From contig CANQJF010000022.1 of assembly GCA_947624225.1 (NCBI GenBank), forward strand, positions 1-35,219: a stretch of 35,219 bases of DNA, given 5' to 3'. Each line of letters begins with the position of its first letter. Within the stretch, counting starts at the first letter, position 1. A program made the position numbers and the translations under genes. Positions 13,255 to 21,614 of the stretch are shown in pieces. The notes under the pieces were generated by a model. That model ran no database searches. It was not told the DNA's origin and was given only the letters and a program-made list of their open reading frames with translations. The DNA comes from an uncultured Clostridia bacterium. GTDB taxonomy: Bacteria; Bacillota; Clostridia; Christensenellales; Borkfalkiaceae.

Positions 13255-16200
13255 ATGATTGATGCAAATGACGTAAAAATGCCCGAACAACGGGAAAACA
13301 GCGAGACGCTCAAAAACGACGAGGAGCAGGTCAGAAAGATCGAGGAACTGCTCCTGTTGGTCAATGAGGAGAAGGCCGAGCAGAGATTGCGCCTCGGGGA
13401 GGAATATTACAGGCGCTTTTCTTGGTTCGGCGCAGGAAACGATGAGAGCCGCGGCTCCAAGAGCTTTTATTCCTACCAGCAGGAGGCCGTGCACGACTTC
13501 ATCTTCAACCTCAACAAGAGCGGCATCCTGTCCGACCAGGTGGGTATGGGAAAGACCATCGAGGCGGGCATGATCATCAGCGAGCTCGCCAGCAGGAACG
13601 AGTTGCACTCCCTCCTCATCGTGGTCCCCAACGAACTCATGGTCGCCAAGTGGGAGGATGAGCTCTCCAAAAAATTCGGGATCAGGGATCACTCCGTGCC
13701 CGAGAAGGGCATCAAGTTCCCCGGCGTAAAATCCATCATCGATTACGATGATTTTTGCCGTTGCGTCTTTGACTGCATGGCCGATGAAAAACTGGGCGGC
13801 ATCAACGAGCACAAATTCCGTCACACGTATACAGAGGGGATGGGCGATTCGTATGAAGAGGTCATCAAGCTCTTCGTGCAGCAGGATATCGCCTTTGCGG
13901 TCGATCAGATCAACGAGTGTTTGGAGATCTCCGAAAATCTCTCCGATATCTCCGTGGACTTCGACGGGGATACTTTCCGCATCAACGGAACCAAATCCCG
14001 CTATCGCCGCAAATACGTCTATGACGCGGGCCACTATGACAAGACGACGGGCCGGACGGTGCACGAGGTCGACAAGTTCTTGAAGAGCAGGCGCAGCAAC
14101 CGTCCCACGGCGGCCATGATCAACAACGACCGCTTCACGGATGCCTATCAAGCCATCATCCGGCAGGAACTCAACGGCCTGTTCACCCTCCTCGGGCAGT
14201 ATTTCACCTCCGTGCCCGGCGAGCTTGCGGGCGTCGCCATGAGCATGACCAAGCGGTATCCCATCCTCGTCATCCACAACGCCGTTGCCAAGTCGGAAAA
14301 CGGCAAGGAGGAAAACACCACCTTCCTCAATCATCCCCTCGCCAGCTCCTTCGAGGACTATACGCACCAATACGTCGAGCGGGACGAGAACGGCAACATG
14401 ACCGACCACTTCGAGGAATACCGCATCATCGACTTCTTCATCGACGTCGGCTACCAGACGCTCATTGTCGACGAGGTCCACGACTATATCGGCGACAGTC
14501 GCCGCATTCCCCGCCAGGACTATCACAACAACCTCAGAGTGGGGCAGGATCCCTTCCCCTCCAAGAAATACGACCGCTATGAGCTGTTCGACGACTACTA
14601 TTTCATCGAGAAGCAGGGCCTCTACAAGAAGTTGAAGAGTTTGGCGGACAAGGCCAACCGCAAGATCTTTTTGACGGCAACGCCCATCAAGTCGGACATG
14701 ATCGACTTCTACCTTTTGACGCTCATCGCGAGCAACAAGGACTCGGATACCTACCGCATGCTGAGAGGGGAACTCAAAAAGATCCCCAAGGCAGAGGAGC
14801 GCAACCGCTTGATCCTCGAACTCTATGAGGCGCTCGTCGCCTGCTTGAACGCGGGCGACGTGGTGGGGTACTTCTGTGACAACCGCCAGCACTTCTGGGA
14901 GGAGACCGTGAAGGCAAGCACCGGCCAGAGTGCCGCCAACCGCAAGAAGAGATACAAGTATCCCTACTTCGGCAACACCTACCTCATCCAAAACGCCACA
15001 TCTCCCGACCGCATCAAGGACTATCTCATCAACTATGTCCGCTACATGTCGATGGAGGAGATCGCGCTCGAACTCATCATCGCCTACATGGCGGAGTGCA
15101 CCGACATCTCGCGGAGCGCCGTGGGCATTCGCTACATCATCGATGCTCTGTGCACCCTGCTCAACGGCGGGAAGAGCGATTTGCAGACGCGCGTCGTGTT
15201 CCGCAGCCTCTTGAACAACACCGTGAAGATGCGCTTCGAGGAGGACTTCTCCCCCAAGGAGAACGGCGGCAAGCCCATCCGTCGCATCCGTGAATTGCTT
15301 GCGCTCGAAAACGGCCCCCGTCTCTGGAACAAGGCCTATCAAAAATACGGCATCCGCCACACCCGTCACCAGACCTATGACCTGAGCGGGTGCAAGGATT
15401 TCGACAAGATCAGGGCGGATAAAGTGGAACGCTACCGCAATCTTCCCACTTGGCCGCGGCGGGACGGCAGGGTCATCTTCCTTCTCCGTGACGACATCTT
15501 CTTCGATAACTTCTTGCAGATCAGGCGCGAGCTTCCCAAGCGGGCGGAAAAGAAGATCACCCCCCGCGATCTGCCCAACTCCGAGCGCATCTACACCGAC
15601 GAGGAGGACGACGATCCCGTACTCAAAGAGCGCCGCGAAAACTTCGAAAAGCAGTTCGGCAATGCCGAGGCCATCTTCAAGTACATCGACGACTCCATGA
15701 GCGGCGGCGACGCCAACCACGATCCTCAGAGCGTCCGCTATGACTCCGTCGACCTCGGGGACGACGAGATGGCGGACTACAAACTTGCGCTGGTCACCCG
15801 CCTCATGCTCGGCAGAGACGAATCTTTGGGCACCGTCAAAAACAAGGTGCTCCTCTTTGCCGAAAACGACCGCGCGCGCATCCTCGAATGGTTCCAATAC
15901 ATGGAGCTGTTCCCCCAAACGGAGCAGATGCAAGAGCTGGATGCCGCAAGGTTGGAGCAATTCAAGGAGCAGTGGAGCCATTACGGCGTCGAGAGGCCCA
16001 GAAACTGGGCGGTCTCGGAGGACTGCAACAGCTTGCAGACCATCTCGGGCAACGTCCTCATCATCATCGACCCCACCAAGTATGCACAGGGCATCGACCT
16101 CCAAAAGGCGGATACCATCATCAACTTCGATATCGACTATGACCCTCTGAAAATGGAGCAGCGCATCGGCCGTATCGACCGTATCCGCCCCAGCGGACAG

Positions 16201-17178
16201 AGCCAAAACATCAACATCATCTCCTTTGTCCCCTACAACAACATGAGCGGCTTCGTCATCAACTTCTTTGCGAACGAGATGAAGATGTTCACCCAGTGGA
16301 TGGGCGAGACGACGGGTATCGTCTCGGTGCCCGAAGAGGAGGGCAGCGTTGCCGAGGGCGTGAAAGACTCCTTCGGGGCGCGCGTCAAGGCATTGGAGGA
16401 ATACTACCTCAGACTCTACCGCCTGTGCACGGAGGACGTCGACGAGGACACCCTGACGGAATTCGTGGACAGCTTCTCCACCTATTTCAACCGTCCCCGC
16501 CACGAGACGCAAGTGGACTTCGAGGCATTGCAGAAGTTGCGCGGGGCCTTCGACACGGCCTTCCGCAACTCCATTTCCCTGCGCCGTTCGGGCTTCTCGG
16601 TCGCGGGCGGCGAGCCGGTGATGCGCTTCAACAGCACCATGCACATCGCCTCCCAGTGCCCCTCGTCGGTGTGTGCCTCCTGCCCGGACTTCCACAGAGG
16701 CTGCTCGCTCCCCAACAAGGAAAAGACCAACGACTTTGGCAAGTTCAAAGACGCCGTCAAGACCTTCTTCGACGAGGGCTCGAAATTCTATGAAGAGAGG
16801 CGGAGCTACTTTGCCAGCCGCGAAGAGGTGATCTTCGGCAACGACGATGCGGGCAAGCAGATCTTCCTCGACTTCCTGCTCAACCAGGCCACCCAATTCC
16901 AGAGCGAGAAGAAGCAGACGGCCGAGCGCCTCAAAAAGCTCGGCGGCAACAACGCGGGCACGCCTTTCACCGTTCCCTTCGAGCAATATCTCGAACTCTT
17001 CGAGCCCATCAAGAAGCTGTATTGGGACAACGTGGTGCAAAAGTATCTCGCGCTCATCCTCGACAAGTTCTATCGGCAGTGCGACACCGTGCTGGAAAGC
17101 TCCCGCCTGTTCGAGCGGTTCATCAAGACCTTCTCCATCGCCGAACTCATGAATAACATGGAAGGCTCGGCATCATGA
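13255..17178 (+). CDS. SNF2/HepA-type superfamily 2 helicase with Cys4 motif
   Basis: The 1307-residue protein carries motif I DQVGMGKTIEAG (K100), motif II LIVDEVHD (D406/E407), motif III FLTATPIK (474-477), motif V KYAQGIDLQKAD and motif VI QRIGRIDRIR (969-978), the signature of HepA/RapA-like SNF2 ATPases that translocate on double-stranded DNA. About 300 residues separate motifs I and II, far more than usual, so a large insertion (about 115-395) sits in the first RecA lobe. A second long insertion (about 500-850) precedes motif V. Near the C-terminus C1135, C1140, C1143 and C1150 form a likely metal site, followed by the helix FGKFKDAVKTFF. The next gene is a diverged paralogue that overlaps it by four bases. 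AAGGAG precedes the start. The role is presumably DNA or nucleoprotein remodelling; the partner is unknown. Confidence 0.9.
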   Translation: MIDANDVKMPEQRENSETLKNDEEQVRKIEELLLLVNEEKAEQRLRLGEEYYRRFSWFGAGNDESRGSKSFYSYQQEAVHDFIFNLNKSGILSDQVGMGKTIEAGMIISELASRNELHSLLIVVPNELMVAKWEDELSKKFGIRDHSVPEKGIKFPGVKSIIDYDDFCRCVFDCMADEKLGGINEHKFRHTYTEGMGDSYEEVIKLFVQQDIAFAVDQINECLEISENLSDISVDFDGDTFRINGTKSRYRRKYVYDAGHYDKTTGRTVHEVDKFLKSRRSNRPTAAMINNDRFTDAYQAIIRQELNGLFTLLGQYFTSVPGELAGVAMSMTKRYPILVIHNAVAKSENGKEENTTFLNHPLASSFEDYTHQYVERDENGNMTDHFEEYRIIDFFIDVGYQTLIVDEVHDYIGDSRRIPRQDYHNNLRVGQDPFPSKKYDRYELFDDYYFIEKQGLYKKLKSLADKANRKIFLTATPIKSDMIDFYLLTLIASNKDSDTYRMLRGELKKIPKAEERNRLILELYEALVACLNAGDVVGYFCDNRQHFWEETVKASTGQSAANRKKRYKYPYFGNTYLIQNATSPDRIKDYLINYVRYMSMEEIALELIIAYMAECTDISRSAVGIRYIIDALCTLLNGGKSDLQTRVVFRSLLNNTVKMRFEEDFSPKENGGKPIRRIRELLALENGPRLWNKAYQKYGIRHTRHQTYDLSGCKDFDKIRADKVERYRNLPTWPRRDGRVIFLLRDDIFFDNFLQIRRELPKRAEKKITPRDLPNSERIYTDEEDDDPVLKERRENFEKQFGNAEAIFKYIDDSMSGGDANHDPQSVRYDSVDLGDDEMADYKLALVTRLMLGRDESLGTVKNKVLLFAENDRARILEWFQYMELFPQTEQMQELDAARLEQFKEQWSHYGVERPRNWAVSEDCNSLQTISGNVLIIIDPTKYAQGIDLQKADTIINFDIDYDPLKMEQRIGRIDRIRPSGQSQNINIISFVPYNNMSGFVINFFANEMKMFTQWMGETTGIVSVPEEEGSVAEGVKDSFGARVKALEEYYLRLYRLCTEDVDEDTLTEFVDSFSTYFNRPRHETQVDFEALQKLRGAFDTAFRNSISLRRSGFSVAGGEPVMRFNSTMHIASQCPSSVCASCPDFHRGCSLPNKEKTNDFGKFKDAVKTFFDEGSKFYEERRSYFASREEVIFGNDDAGKQIFLDFLLNQATQFQSEKKQTAERLKKLGGNNAGTPFTVPFEQYLELFEPIKKLYWDNVVQKYLALILDKFYRQCDTVLESSRLFERFIKTFSIAELMNNMEGSAS

Positions 17179-19790
17179 ATCTCAAAGAATTGACAAATGC
17201 CGTGCGCCGCCGCCTCACGGAGAACGGGGGAAAACTCTTCCTCGTCGGGGACTCCAAGAGCGCCTGTGCGCGGGCCGCGGGAGAGTGCATCCCGTCCGCC
17301 TCCTCTGTGCTCGTCGTGGTGCAGTCGGCGGAGACGGCCCGCGACTTTGCCGAACTCTACCGGGCAAAGGGCGACTTCACGGTCATAGAAAATTACGCTC
17401 AATTTACGGACATGGCGGCATCCGCGGGCATCGATCTCTCCCGTGCATGGGAGCATGCGGAGCGCTTTTCGGAAAAATATCCCGCGGTGATCGTGTGCGG
17501 AACGGAGCAAGAAGGCTCTGTCTTTGCGCACGCCCTTTGCGAGGATCCCTCCCCGGCGGGCATCTTCCGCGAGCGGGATGCGGCGGGCAACGCGCCTTTC
17601 CTGTTCATGGATTTCTTGGCGGCCTGCCGCTACCAAACCGTGATCGTCGACGAAGTGTATGCCCTCATCGGCTCCGAACGGCTTGCGGGCGAGCCCGACC
17701 CCGCCCTGTATGAGAGATGGGATTTTCTCGGCGAGGTCACCTATGCCGACTGTGCCCATTCCCACCGCCGCCTCAAACGGCTTGCCGAGAGCACGGAGCG
17801 GTGCATCCTCCTCTCCTCCACGGTCGCCGACAGCAGCATCGCCCGTCTGTATGCCGTGCTGCATCTCCTGCACGACAGCGTGAACGAGAGAGAGCTCAAA
17901 AAGCAAGTGTGCGCGGCATGCCCCGATTTCGGCCGCGTCTGCGAGAATATCGGCGGCAATCTCGCCTATGTGCGGGAGGAGGAAGCCGTCCTCTCGAGCT
18001 GTCTGAGTTACAGAGAGGAGTGCGTGCAGATGATGCCGGACAGCATCTCATCTCTCCGGCAATATATCCTCGCGCGGTTCAAATACATGCCCGAGGAGGA
18101 GATCGGCCTGCGTGCGCTGGACGCCATGCGGCAGATCAAGCCCAATCTCTCCTTGGAGGGCCTCGTCGAAGCGTTCGGCAACGCGAGCGATGTCGAAATG
18201 GCCCGGTGCCTGTACGGGATGTTCTTCCGCGACACCGTCAAGGGAGAGCTCGAACGCGGCAAGAACACCGCGGAATTGCAGCTCTCGGACGCCAAGGCGC
18301 TCACCGATGTCATCCGCGTCTTTCTCAAATACGGCGTCTTGCAGACCAACGAGGGGAAGGACCGCCTCAAACTCGTGCGCATCCGCTGTGAGAGCGACGG
18401 CTACGAGGGCAGCGTGCGTGCGCTCGAAGAGGGGGAGAGCGGGGACATCGTCTACTCCGTCTGTTGCGCACAGGACGAGCACACCTACAAATGTCTCGCC
18501 ATCGCCGACCTCATGAAAAACAACCTTCTGCCGTCGCCCGTTCTGCTCATTGCGGGGGAGGAGCGGCAGGAGCTCAAAAAGCGGTTTGCGACCCTGTTCC
18601 CCGGACATGTCCTGTCCGAAGATCTTCACGATCTGGAAGAAAAGGGGAACAGGTTCGTGTTTGCGGACATCCGCCGCCTCCGCGAGACGGCCCTGCCCGT
18701 GTCGCCCGCTTCCACATTGATTTACGATTTCCCGACCGACCCCGAGTGCGTGATGCGGCTGCTCGCCGATTTGTATTCGCGCGCGGGTGCACAGGTGTAC
18801 ATGTTGACATCTCACAGCGACCTCAGCGACAGGCTCGCCGACGCATGGGGGAGCGCCCTCCGCCACCACGCCACCGTCCCGTTCGGGTTCTCCGAGGTGA
18901 CCGTCAAGGAGGGCACGGACAGAAATTATGCAGACGTCCTTGCCGACCTCGAAGGGATCTACCGCACCGTCGATCCCGCCGCACGCGACGCGCTCCGAAA
19001 GAACAGCCGTCAGGTCGCGGGAGAGTTCGACCGCGCGGTGGGGGATTACACCACAGACCCGCCCCCCGTGTCGGACGCCTCGGCGCTCGAACTCGTCTTT
19101 TTCAGACGGGTGGCAAAGAGTTACGGGCAGATCTTCTCAAACAGCGTTTCGGCCGGCGGAGCGGGGGAGAGAACGGTGAGGGAGGAGCGCAAATACTTCC
19201 GCATCAAGCCCAAGACCAGAAAGGAGAAGAAGAATCCCGTCTACCGCGAACAGGTGGATATGAACGAAGAGGCCCCGCTGGTATTCTTCAACGTCTGTTC
19301 GCGCATGTTGCTCAGGCATTGCGATCCCGACCAACATGAGTGCTTCGGCTGTAAGGACTACGAGAGGCTGATGTGCAACCGCTTTGCGGACTTCGAGGCG
19401 GCGGTGCAGACCTTCTTCAAGGAGGCGGAGGATTTCACGGAGTCCCTGCGGCTCATCTACGACAAGCGCCTCTCGGACCTGATCATCATCGGCGGCGCGG
19501 AGGCGGACAGGAGCTACGGTCTGCCCCGGAGCGAGGCCATCCGCGAGCAGGGGGAGAAGGCGGCGGCCGCACTTGCCGCGATCAAGAAAAAGCGGACGGG
19601 CAGCAAGATGTTCGTTGCCGATTACAGCGACGTCTTGCAGATCAAACAGGCGGCGGCGAGCGTCTATTCGGAATATTTGAAGAAGTACACGGGCCGCTTG
19701 CTCGGGATGTTCGAGGACGTCACGCAAAAGGCCGTCGCACAGTGGACACAGATCGCCTCGGCATATGACGGAGCGGCATCGGAGAAATAA
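17175..19790 (+). CDS. Inactive paralogue of the SNF2 helicase (pseudo-helicase)
   Basis: The 871-residue protein keeps the skeleton of its upstream neighbour without the catalytic motifs. The motif I position reads LVGDSKSACA with no GKT. Motif II survives as VIVDEVYALIG (156-166, compare LIVDEVHDYIG). Motif III reads LLSSTVA, and the motif VI position reads MRLLADLYSRA (527-537) in place of QRIGRIDRI. The C-terminal metal site is conserved as C716, C723, C726 and C734, followed by FADFEAAVQTFFKE, which parallels FGKFKDAVKTFFDE in the helicase. It should not hydrolyse ATP by the usual mechanism. Its start overlaps the helicase stop (ATGA), so the two proteins are probably made in equal amounts and may form a heterocomplex in which this one is regulatory or DNA-binding. 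Confidence 0.8.
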   Translation: MNLKELTNAVRRRLTENGGKLFLVGDSKSACARAAGECIPSASSVLVVVQSAETARDFAELYRAKGDFTVIENYAQFTDMAASAGIDLSRAWEHAERFSEKYPAVIVCGTEQEGSVFAHALCEDPSPAGIFRERDAAGNAPFLFMDFLAACRYQTVIVDEVYALIGSERLAGEPDPALYERWDFLGEVTYADCAHSHRRLKRLAESTERCILLSSTVADSSIARLYAVLHLLHDSVNERELKKQVCAACPDFGRVCENIGGNLAYVREEEAVLSSCLSYREECVQMMPDSISSLRQYILARFKYMPEEEIGLRALDAMRQIKPNLSLEGLVEAFGNASDVEMARCLYGMFFRDTVKGELERGKNTAELQLSDAKALTDVIRVFLKYGVLQTNEGKDRLKLVRIRCESDGYEGSVRALEEGESGDIVYSVCCAQDEHTYKCLAIADLMKNNLLPSPVLLIAGEERQELKKRFATLFPGHVLSEDLHDLEEKGNRFVFADIRRLRETALPVSPASTLIYDFPTDPECVMRLLADLYSRAGAQVYMLTSHSDLSDRLADAWGSALRHHATVPFGFSEVTVKEGTDRNYADVLADLEGIYRTVDPAARDALRKNSRQVAGEFDRAVGDYTTDPPPVSDASALELVFFRRVAKSYGQIFSNSVSAGGAGERTVREERKYFRIKPKTRKEKKNPVYREQVDMNEEAPLVFFNVCSRMLLRHCDPDQHECFGCKDYERLMCNRFADFEAAVQTFFKEAEDFTESLRLIYDKRLSDLIIIGGAEADRSYGLPRSEAIREQGEKAAAALAAIKKKRTGSKMFVADYSDVLQIKQAAASVYSEYLKKYTGRLLGMFEDVTQKAVAQWTQIASAYDGAASEK

Positions 19791-19811
19791 CGCGAGAGGA
19801 GAAAGGAAACC

Positions 19812-21554
19812 ATGGCTTTAACAGATATCGCAAGGCAATTGAAGGAAACCTTCACCGGATACGAGATCAATGCGTATGAGGATGACGTCAATAAATTCAA
19901 GCAGATCTATGGGGATGCCGAGGCCATCCGCATCGACGGGCTGGATTACATCGTCATCAACCAGGAGTATGACAGCCAAAAACTGTATCAAGAGGAATAC
20001 AAGGTTCCACCCACGGTCAGCGTCTACTTCTACAACAGCATCCAGCAGCCCTATGCCATCATCGACGAAAAGACGTCGTCTACCTTAATCGACGAGGTGT
20101 ACTCGCGCGTCACGTACATGCAGCGCACCATCCAGCTCTCCTCCAAGCCCGACAAAGAGGAGATCCGGAAAAACCTCAAAACCCTCGTGGGAGGCGGCAC
20201 CGACATCGCGGGCGTGGAGATCCCCGAGGACGGCGGAACGACGGACAACAGCGCCAACATCTTCCAATGCCGCCTCATCAAGGATACGGGCGTCTCGGCC
20301 GTGCCCGACGAATACAGCTTCATGCTCAAAGGGGACCAGGTGAGCGACATCTCCGAGTCCGTTATGCGGCAGATCAACTCGGGGGATTCCCGCGACGGGA
20401 GCGTCACCCTCCTCAAAGACCGCGACGTGCTCGAGGAGAGCAGCACCAAGATCCGCGAGAACGTCTTTAAAAAGTATCGCGATGCGGACATCGATATCTC
20501 GTCCATCAAGGTCAAATCCATCTTCGAGATCAAGATGTCCTTCGTCAACATCCGTCTGCACCTTCAAGACAAGGTGGGGCGGAAGGGCATCTTTGAGAGC
20601 TCCTACCTTGCGAGCAAGAACAACGAGCTCGCCCCCCTCAACAAGAGCATCCACACCTGCAACTGTTGCGGCAAGAGCCTCGTGGACGTGGCCGATCCCG
20701 CCAAGATCTCCTATCTGCACATCAACACGGATGCCTTCAATCCGCAGGCCTCCAATCCGCAGAAGGGAGAATATGCCCTCGCCGTGGGCTGTGACGACTG
20801 CCTCGTCGAATGCGATGCGTGCGGCGGATGGCACTATAAGTACTCGACCTTTTCCACCTCCCGCCGCCTCAACAAGGCAGATAACCTCATGCCCGAGCGC
20901 CGCTTTGTCAGCGGGCTCCGCATCGGGATCGGGGAGGAAGAAATCAACTACTGCTCCTGCCGCAGGGAGATCGAGTGGACGTATGACGAGAAATCGGGCT
21001 CGGAGGAGAGCCGCGACGTCATCCCCCTCAGGAAGATGGTCTTTCTCAGCCACGTGGACGAGGTGATCGCCACCTATGACGAATATGAAAAATTCTTCAA
21101 GGAGGACGGCGATTACAAGAAATACTTCAAGGAGGAGAAGTCCGGCCGCGGCAAAGACGTACAAAATGCCGCGCTCAAACAGAGCACGGCGGCACAGGGC
21201 ATTCTCGCTCGCTTCAAAAAGAGACTGGCTGCCTCCTTCAACCTCGACGCGAAGGACATCACCGTGACCACGGCGGACAAGTGCCGCGTATGCACCGTGT
21301 GCGGCGGAAAATTCTTCCGCAACACCGCCGAGAGCGACAGCACCTACCGCTGTGAGGTGTGCGAGAAGATCGTCACCGAGCGCAAACACATGGTGACGCG
21401 CGCAGACGGCATCGTGTTCATCCACAGGAAATGGCACAACCGTGACATTATCAACAAGTATGTCATGACGCGCACGGGGGGGCTGAAACTGATTTCGAGC
21501 AACGAGGAAGCCGTCAAGGCGGAAGGCAACGGCCGTCCGTCGGGCAACCGATAA
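19812..21554 (+). CDS. Multi-zinc-ribbon protein of unknown function
   Basis: The 580-residue protein has a mixed alpha/beta N-terminal half (1-275) with no recognised motif, then several Cys clusters: C283/C285/C286, C327/C330/C334/C337, C381/C383, and a final ribbon C494/C497 with C514/C517. Most are spaced CxxC as in zinc ribbons that bind nucleic acid or protein. Between the second and last clusters lies a charged helical stretch (about 400-470). It has no signal peptide or membrane helix. It follows the pseudo-helicase by 21 bases with AGGAGAAAGGA before the ATG, so it probably belongs to the same complex as the two helicase-like proteins. I cannot name a family. Confidence 0.75.
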   Translation: MALTDIARQLKETFTGYEINAYEDDVNKFKQIYGDAEAIRIDGLDYIVINQEYDSQKLYQEEYKVPPTVSVYFYNSIQQPYAIIDEKTSSTLIDEVYSRVTYMQRTIQLSSKPDKEEIRKNLKTLVGGGTDIAGVEIPEDGGTTDNSANIFQCRLIKDTGVSAVPDEYSFMLKGDQVSDISESVMRQINSGDSRDGSVTLLKDRDVLEESSTKIRENVFKKYRDADIDISSIKVKSIFEIKMSFVNIRLHLQDKVGRKGIFESSYLASKNNELAPLNKSIHTCNCCGKSLVDVADPAKISYLHINTDAFNPQASNPQKGEYALAVGCDDCLVECDACGGWHYKYSTFSTSRRLNKADNLMPERRFVSGLRIGIGEEEINYCSCRREIEWTYDEKSGSEESRDVIPLRKMVFLSHVDEVIATYDEYEKFFKEDGDYKKYFKEEKSGRGKDVQNAALKQSTAAQGILARFKKRLAASFNLDAKDITVTTADKCRVCTVCGGKFFRNTAESDSTYRCEVCEKIVTERKHMVTRADGIVFIHRKWHNRDIINKYVMTRTGGLKLISSNEEAVKAEGNGRPSGNR

Positions 21555-21614
21555 ACCTCGGGCAACAAATAAACCATCGCAAATGTTAGAACTGCATAGA
21601 GAGGAACATATAGC

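Noticed and set aside
13219-17040. 1273-codon open frame on the minus strand opposite the helicase
   Set aside because: The plus strand carries all SNF2 motifs in order; the minus frame is low-complexity Val/Leu/Glu sequence typical of antisense shadows.
13255-19790. DISARM- or BREX-type defence helicase module
   Set aside because: No methyltransferase, phospholipase-D nuclease, PglZ or other defining partner is present; helicase alone is not enough.
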